Assembly (NCBI RefSeq): GCF_001421965.1
Contig: NZ_LMLP01000012.1
Location: 805 to 64,804 of the forward strand
DNA: 64,000 bases
Direction of reading: 5' to 3'
Origin: Sphingomonas sp. Leaf67
GTDB taxonomy: Bacteria; Pseudomonadota; Alphaproteobacteria; Sphingomonadales; Sphingomonadaceae
The notes under the pieces are model-generated. The model was not told the origin of the DNA and did no database searches. It was given only the letters and a program-made list of their open reading frames with translations. How positions within the stretch are numbered: position 1 is the stretch's first letter; every line of letters starts with the position of its first letter. The position numbers and the translations under genes are program-made. Shown here one piece after another: positions 61,108 through 64,000 of this stretch.

Positions 61108-62177
61108 CGTGTCGCTCCTGTCGGCTGCGCCTGCGGCGTCGGGGGTGCCTGCGGTTCGGGCGTTGCCTGTTGCTGGCGGCGCACTTCGGGCAGCGGCAGA
61201 TAGGCCTGAACGCCGGGCTGGACGATCGTCTTGTCGGCGCGGTTCAACACCTGCTCCATGGTCTCGTAATAGAGCCGCCGCCGGGTCACGTCGGGCGACA
61301 GCCGATATTGTTCGTAAATCTTGTCGAATTCGGTCGCATCACCCTGCGCGCGGGCGATCACCTGCTGTGCATAGGCGCGCGAGCGGTTCAGATTCGACTG
61401 CGCCTCCTGCTGCGCCGCCGTCACTGCCTTGAACGCGTCGTCGACTTCGACCGGGGCCGCCGCCTTCTGGATGCTGATGCCAAGCACGCGTACGCCCGAT
61501 TGATATTCGTCGAGCAGCGCCTGCATACGCGTCTGCACCTCGGCCTCGATCTCGCCGCGTCCCGAACCGATCGCCTGGGTAAGGTTCTTCCCCGCCACCG
61601 CCGCACGCATCGCACTCTCGGCGACGGCGCGCACCGTTTCCTTCGGATTCTTGATCTCAAAGACGTAATCCTCGGGCGACTTGATGTTCCAGCGCACTGA
61701 ATACGCCAGATCGACGATATTCTGGTCGCCGGTCAGCATCAGATTGGGCTGGCTGCCCTCCGGAAAGGATTCGGTACGGGTGTTTTGCACGTCCTCAACT
61801 TGCACGCGCATGATCGGCGCGGGCAAGGTGAACTGGATACCGGGGTTGAGCGTGCTGGTATATTTGCCGAACATGGTCACGACGCCACGTTCCTGCGGGC
61901 CGATCGAATGAAAGCTGGTGAAGCCGATCCACACCAGCACCAATGCCGCCACCGCCGCCAGCCACAGCCGCCCGGCATTGGCCGGAAAGGACGGTCCGCC
62001 ACCCGGCCCGCCGCTGCGCGCGCGCTTCAGGAATTCGTCGAGCGAGGTCGATCCGCCGATCCGGCTGCGCTTGCCCGCGGGCGGCAGCGACCAGGGATTG
62101 CGCGGACCGTCATCGCCGCCGCCGCCCGGTCCGTTGCCGGAATCGCCGCCGCCGCCCCATGGGCCCTTGTCGCTCAT
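61104..62177 (-). CDS. hflK: HflK, modulator of FtsH protease
   Basis: A 357-residue SPFH/band-7 protein. A Gly/Asn/Pro-rich N-terminus (GPWGGGGDSGNGPGGGG) precedes the transmembrane helix (LWLAAVAALVLVWIGF) and the domain with SIGPQERGVVTMFGKY and YSVRWNIKSPEDYVFEI. The C-terminal tail is Pro/Gln-rich. The start is uncertain: ATG 62177 begins at the usual family position (MSDKGPW), while ATG 62222 has an AAAGGAAGG site but only 3 nt away. It is the first gene of hflK-hflC-degP, divergent from mrp. Confidence 0.93.
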   Translation of the reverse strand: MSDKGPWGGGGDSGNGPGGGGDDGPRNPWSLPPAGKRSRIGGSTSLDEFLKRARSGGPGGGPSFPANAGRLWLAAVAALVLVWIGFTSFHSIGPQERGVVTMFGKYTSTLNPGIQFTLPAPIMRVQVEDVQNTRTESFPEGSQPNLMLTGDQNIVDLAYSVRWNIKSPEDYVFEIKNPKETVRAVAESAMRAAVAGKNLTQAIGSGRGEIEAEVQTRMQALLDEYQSGVRVLGISIQKAAAPVEVDDAFKAVTAAQQEAQSNLNRSRAYAQQVIARAQGDATEFDKIYEQYRLSPDVTRRRLYYETMEQVLNRADKTIVQPGVQAYLPLPEVRRQQQATPEPQAPPTPQAQPTGATR

Positions 62178-62291
62178 CCCCAGCACTTGCGCGCGTCGGC
62201 GCCACCCCATGATCCATCGCATCCTTCCTTTATAGGGGGCCGCCCTCCCTTTTACAGTGGTAACGCGCTTGGGCGACGCTACATCGCGGCC

Positions 62292-63263
62292 ATGACTGCA
62301 TCTTCGCCCCCCGCCGCCGCGCTCGACGCGTTGCTCGCCCCCGTCGCCGCCGGGCGCGCGACCGTGCGGGTGACCGGCGATCAGGCGAGCATCATCCTCG
62401 ATGTGACCGGCCTGCCCCCGGCGGCGCGCGACGCGCTGGAGGCGGATGTCCGCGCGGCGGCACTGACCGCGCCGGGCATCGTCGGCGTCCGCGTAGCGCA
62501 GACCAGCGAACGTGCGGCCCAGCGCATCATCGCCGTAGCCAGCGGCAAGGGCGGGGTCGGCAAATCGACCCTCGCCGCCAATCTCGCCATCGCGCTCGCC
62601 CGTTCGGGCCGGAAGGTCGGCATGGTCGACGCCGACATCTATGGCCCCTCGCAGCCGCGCCTGCTCGGCGTCGACGGGATCAAGGCCGAGGCGCACGACA
62701 AGAAACTGGTGCCGGTCGCGACGAGCCTCGGCGTACCGCTGCTGTCGATGGGACAGCTGGTGCCGGCGGGACAGGCGATCGCGTGGCGCGGGCCGATGGC
62801 GGCCGGCGCGCTGACGCAGCTGGTCGACGCGCACTGGGAGATGGCCGACACGCTGGTCGTCGACATGCCGCCGGGTACCGGCGACGTCCAGCTGACCATG
62901 ATCCAGAAGCACCGGCCGGCGGGCGCGGTCATCGTCTCGACGCCGCAGGACCTTGCGCTGATCGACGCCACGCGCGCGATCGACCTGTTCGTGAAAGCCG
63001 GCGTGCCAATCATCGGCCTCGTCGAAAACATGGCCGGCTATGTCTGTCCGCATTGCGGCGAGACATCGGACCCGTTCGGCAACGGCGGCGCGGAGGCCCA
63101 GGCAAAGGCGCTCGGCATTCCGTTCCTCGGCCGCATCCCGCTGACGCTCGCGACTCGCAGCGCTTCCGACGCCGGCACGCCGCCTGCGGCCGGGAACGGT
63201 GCCGAAGCCGATCCGTTCAAGGATATCGCCGCACGGGTCGGCGACTGGCTGGCGAGAAACTGA
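62292..63263 (+). CDS. apbC: Mrp/ApbC iron-sulfur cluster carrier ATPase
   Basis: A 323-residue P-loop ATPase that binds and delivers 4Fe-4S clusters. An N-terminal MIP18-like segment (1-70) is followed by the deviant Walker A SGKGGVGKST (84-93), DADIYGPSQPRLLG, the GTGDVQLT switch and a metal-binding CPHC (C252, C255). All Mrp hallmarks are present. ATG 62292 lies in the short divergent spacer with hflK. One base separates it from the CoA-binding gene downstream. Confidence 0.94.
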   Translation: MTASSPPAAALDALLAPVAAGRATVRVTGDQASIILDVTGLPPAARDALEADVRAAALTAPGIVGVRVAQTSERAAQRIIAVASGKGGVGKSTLAANLAIALARSGRKVGMVDADIYGPSQPRLLGVDGIKAEAHDKKLVPVATSLGVPLLSMGQLVPAGQAIAWRGPMAAGALTQLVDAHWEMADTLVVDMPPGTGDVQLTMIQKHRPAGAVIVSTPQDLALIDATRAIDLFVKAGVPIIGLVENMAGYVCPHCGETSDPFGNGGAEAQAKALGIPFLGRIPLTLATRSASDAGTPPAAGNGAEADPFKDIAARVGDWLARN

Positions 63264-63264
63264 C

Positions 63265-63687
63265 ATGCTCGACGACGACGGCATCCGCACCCTGCTGACC
63301 GAAGCGCGAACCATCGCGCTGGTCGGCGCGTCCGATCGGCCCGACCGGGCGTCCTACGGCGTGATGGCGTATCTCCAGCGGCAGGGATATCGCGTGATCC
63401 CGGTCAATCCGCAGATCACCGGCGAGCATCTCCACGGCGAATTCGTGTTCCGCGACCTCGACCAGATCGGGGAGCCGATCGATATCGTCGACATCTTCCG
63501 CAACTCGGCCGCCGCCGGCGAGGCGGTGGATGCCGCCATCGCGGCCGGTGCGAAGGCGGTGTGGATGCAGCTTGGCGTCGTCAACGAAGCCGCCGCCGGA
63601 CGTGCGGAGGCGGCAGGCTTGCACGTCGTCATGGATCGCTGTCCGAAGATCGAGATTCCGCGGCTGGGGGTCGCGGCGGTCGGGTGA
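63265..63687 (+). CDS. CoA-binding domain protein (YccU-like)
   Basis: A 140-residue Rossmann-fold protein of the CoA_binding_2 family (YccU). IALVGASDRPDRASYGVM near the start, GYRVIPVNPQ, the DIVDIFR strand and AVWMQLGVVNEAAA with a final MDRCPKIEIPRL match the family. The role is unknown; some members bind CoA or AMP-like ligands. It begins right after mrp, so it shares its transcript. Confidence 0.9.
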   Translation: MLDDDGIRTLLTEARTIALVGASDRPDRASYGVMAYLQRQGYRVIPVNPQITGEHLHGEFVFRDLDQIGEPIDIVDIFRNSAAAGEAVDAAIAAGAKAVWMQLGVVNEAAAGRAEAAGLHVVMDRCPKIEIPRLGVAAVG

Positions 63688-63711
63688 GACCCGTACGTCT
63701 CTCAATTCCCT

Positions 63712-63822
63712 TCCGTTCGTGCTGAGTAGGGGCTGAGCCTGTCGAAGACCCGTATCGAAGTACCTGCGATGGTCCTTCGATACGCCATTTCGACAAGCTC
63801 AATGGCTACTTAGGACAAACGG
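63712..63822. repeat. Inverted repeat, family C (TCGACAAGCTCA type)
   Basis: CCGTTCGTGCTGAGTAGGGG...CCTGTCGAAG (from 63712) and its inverse TTTCGACAAGCTCAATGGCT...GGACAAACGG (to 63822) pair imperfectly around CTTCGATAC palindromes. The CCGTTCG/CAAACGG ends are shared with family B, so the two are related. Confidence 0.65.
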
Positions 63823-63855
63823 GGGTGGAACCTCTTTCCTGGACCAAATCCGAAC

Positions 63856-63899
63856 CGTTCGGTTCGAGCAGTTTCGAGCCTGTCGAGAAGCAAACGGGT
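63856..63899. repeat. Family B repeat, single arm (copy 4)
   Basis: CCGTTCGGTTCGAGCAGTTT...CTGTCGAGAAGCAAACGG is one arm of the family B element with the CAAACGG end but without its partner. It lies downstream of the CoA-binding gene, next to family C. Confidence 0.6.
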
Positions 63900-63921
63900 G
63901 CGGGAAGAGATCAGGGCAGGC

Positions 63922-64000
63922 TCAAACCCGCCCGCCCAAAACCCTTGCGAACAGCCCCAGCATCCACCCCGTCGTCGTCACGAACAACGCCGGATCATAG
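63922..64000 (-). CDS. C-terminal end of a gene cut by the right edge
   Basis: Leftward reading gives 25 residues and a stop, YDPALFVTTTGWMLGLFARV plus LGGRV, hydrophobic and family-like in composition. It would be the last part of a gene transcribed toward the repeats, convergent with the CoA-binding gene. Too little remains to name it. Confidence 0.5.
   Translation of the reverse strand, partial: YDPALFVTTTGWMLGLFARVLGGRV

Overview
The window is GC-rich, densely coded chromosomal DNA that looks like a sphingomonad (Alphaproteobacteria, Sphingomonas or a close relative). Evidence: an FzlA-type FtsZ-binding protein, an NDUFA9-like complex I subunit, a CrtY-CrtI-CrtB carotenoid set (the yellow pigments of this group), a DUF721/DciA-like protein next to smc, an iron-sulfur (PhrB-type) photolyase, frequent GTG/TTG starts and 4-bp stop/start overlaps, and two families of inverted-repeat elements. 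Taxonomy is inferred from gene content, not from a marker search.

Layout. 1-1513: the 5' end of an IS5-type transposase at the left edge, fzlA, and a membrane metal-hydrolase-like gene. 1514-8254: a leftward operon gltD > MNT nucleotidyltransferase > HEPN > gltB. The glutamate synthase genes are reversed relative to the common order and hold an MntA/HepT-type toxin-antitoxin module between them, with 4-bp overlaps at all three junctions. 8406-10460: NDUFA9-like gene and uppP, then tRNA-Leu(CAG) with a recognisable promoter. 10800-14990: a three-gene export operon (ABC protein > HlyD adaptor > TolC) whose ABC protein has lost every ATPase motif. 15511-22192: MipA/OmpV, a DUF2141 protein and a fatty-acid-hydroxylase-family protein divergent from crtY-crtI-LOG-crtB. 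22374-29369: AI-2E-type permease, a TonB-dependent receptor broken by one amber codon, a ThiE/TenI-like protein, a YggS homologue, a HAD hydrolase, membrane cytochrome c and prephenate dehydratase. 29523-39643: leftward mutY > serine hydrolase > nudC, divergent from dciA-like > two DsbA-like thioredoxins > smc, then argG. 39750-46609: a methyltransferase, a GT2 glycosyltransferase and two large polytopic membrane proteins, a small conserved-looking protein and a FemAB/GNAT-like protein. 46763-52105: leftward photolyase > sseA > metC > mscS and divergent queF. 52249-55834: a two-domain GT4 glycosyltransferase paired with a GH130-like enzyme. 55901-64000: AraC regulator, HerA-like ATPase, hflK-hflC-degP, mrp/apbC, a CoA-binding protein, repeats and the C-terminus of a truncated gene.

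How the genes work together. Recognisable functional units are ammonia assimilation (gltBD), carotenoid synthesis (phytoene synthase, desaturase, cyclase and a possible tailoring hydroxylase), envelope protein quality control (HflKC plus DegP), oxidative damage and nucleotide-pool repair (mutY and nudC), transsulfuration (sseA, metC), and chromosome maintenance (DciA-like, SMC). The strongest candidate for something undescribed is the MNT-HEPN pair built into the gltD-gltB operon. Next are the ABC exporter with a completely degenerate nucleotide-binding domain, the LOG gene inside the carotenoid operon, and the GT4-GH130 pair.
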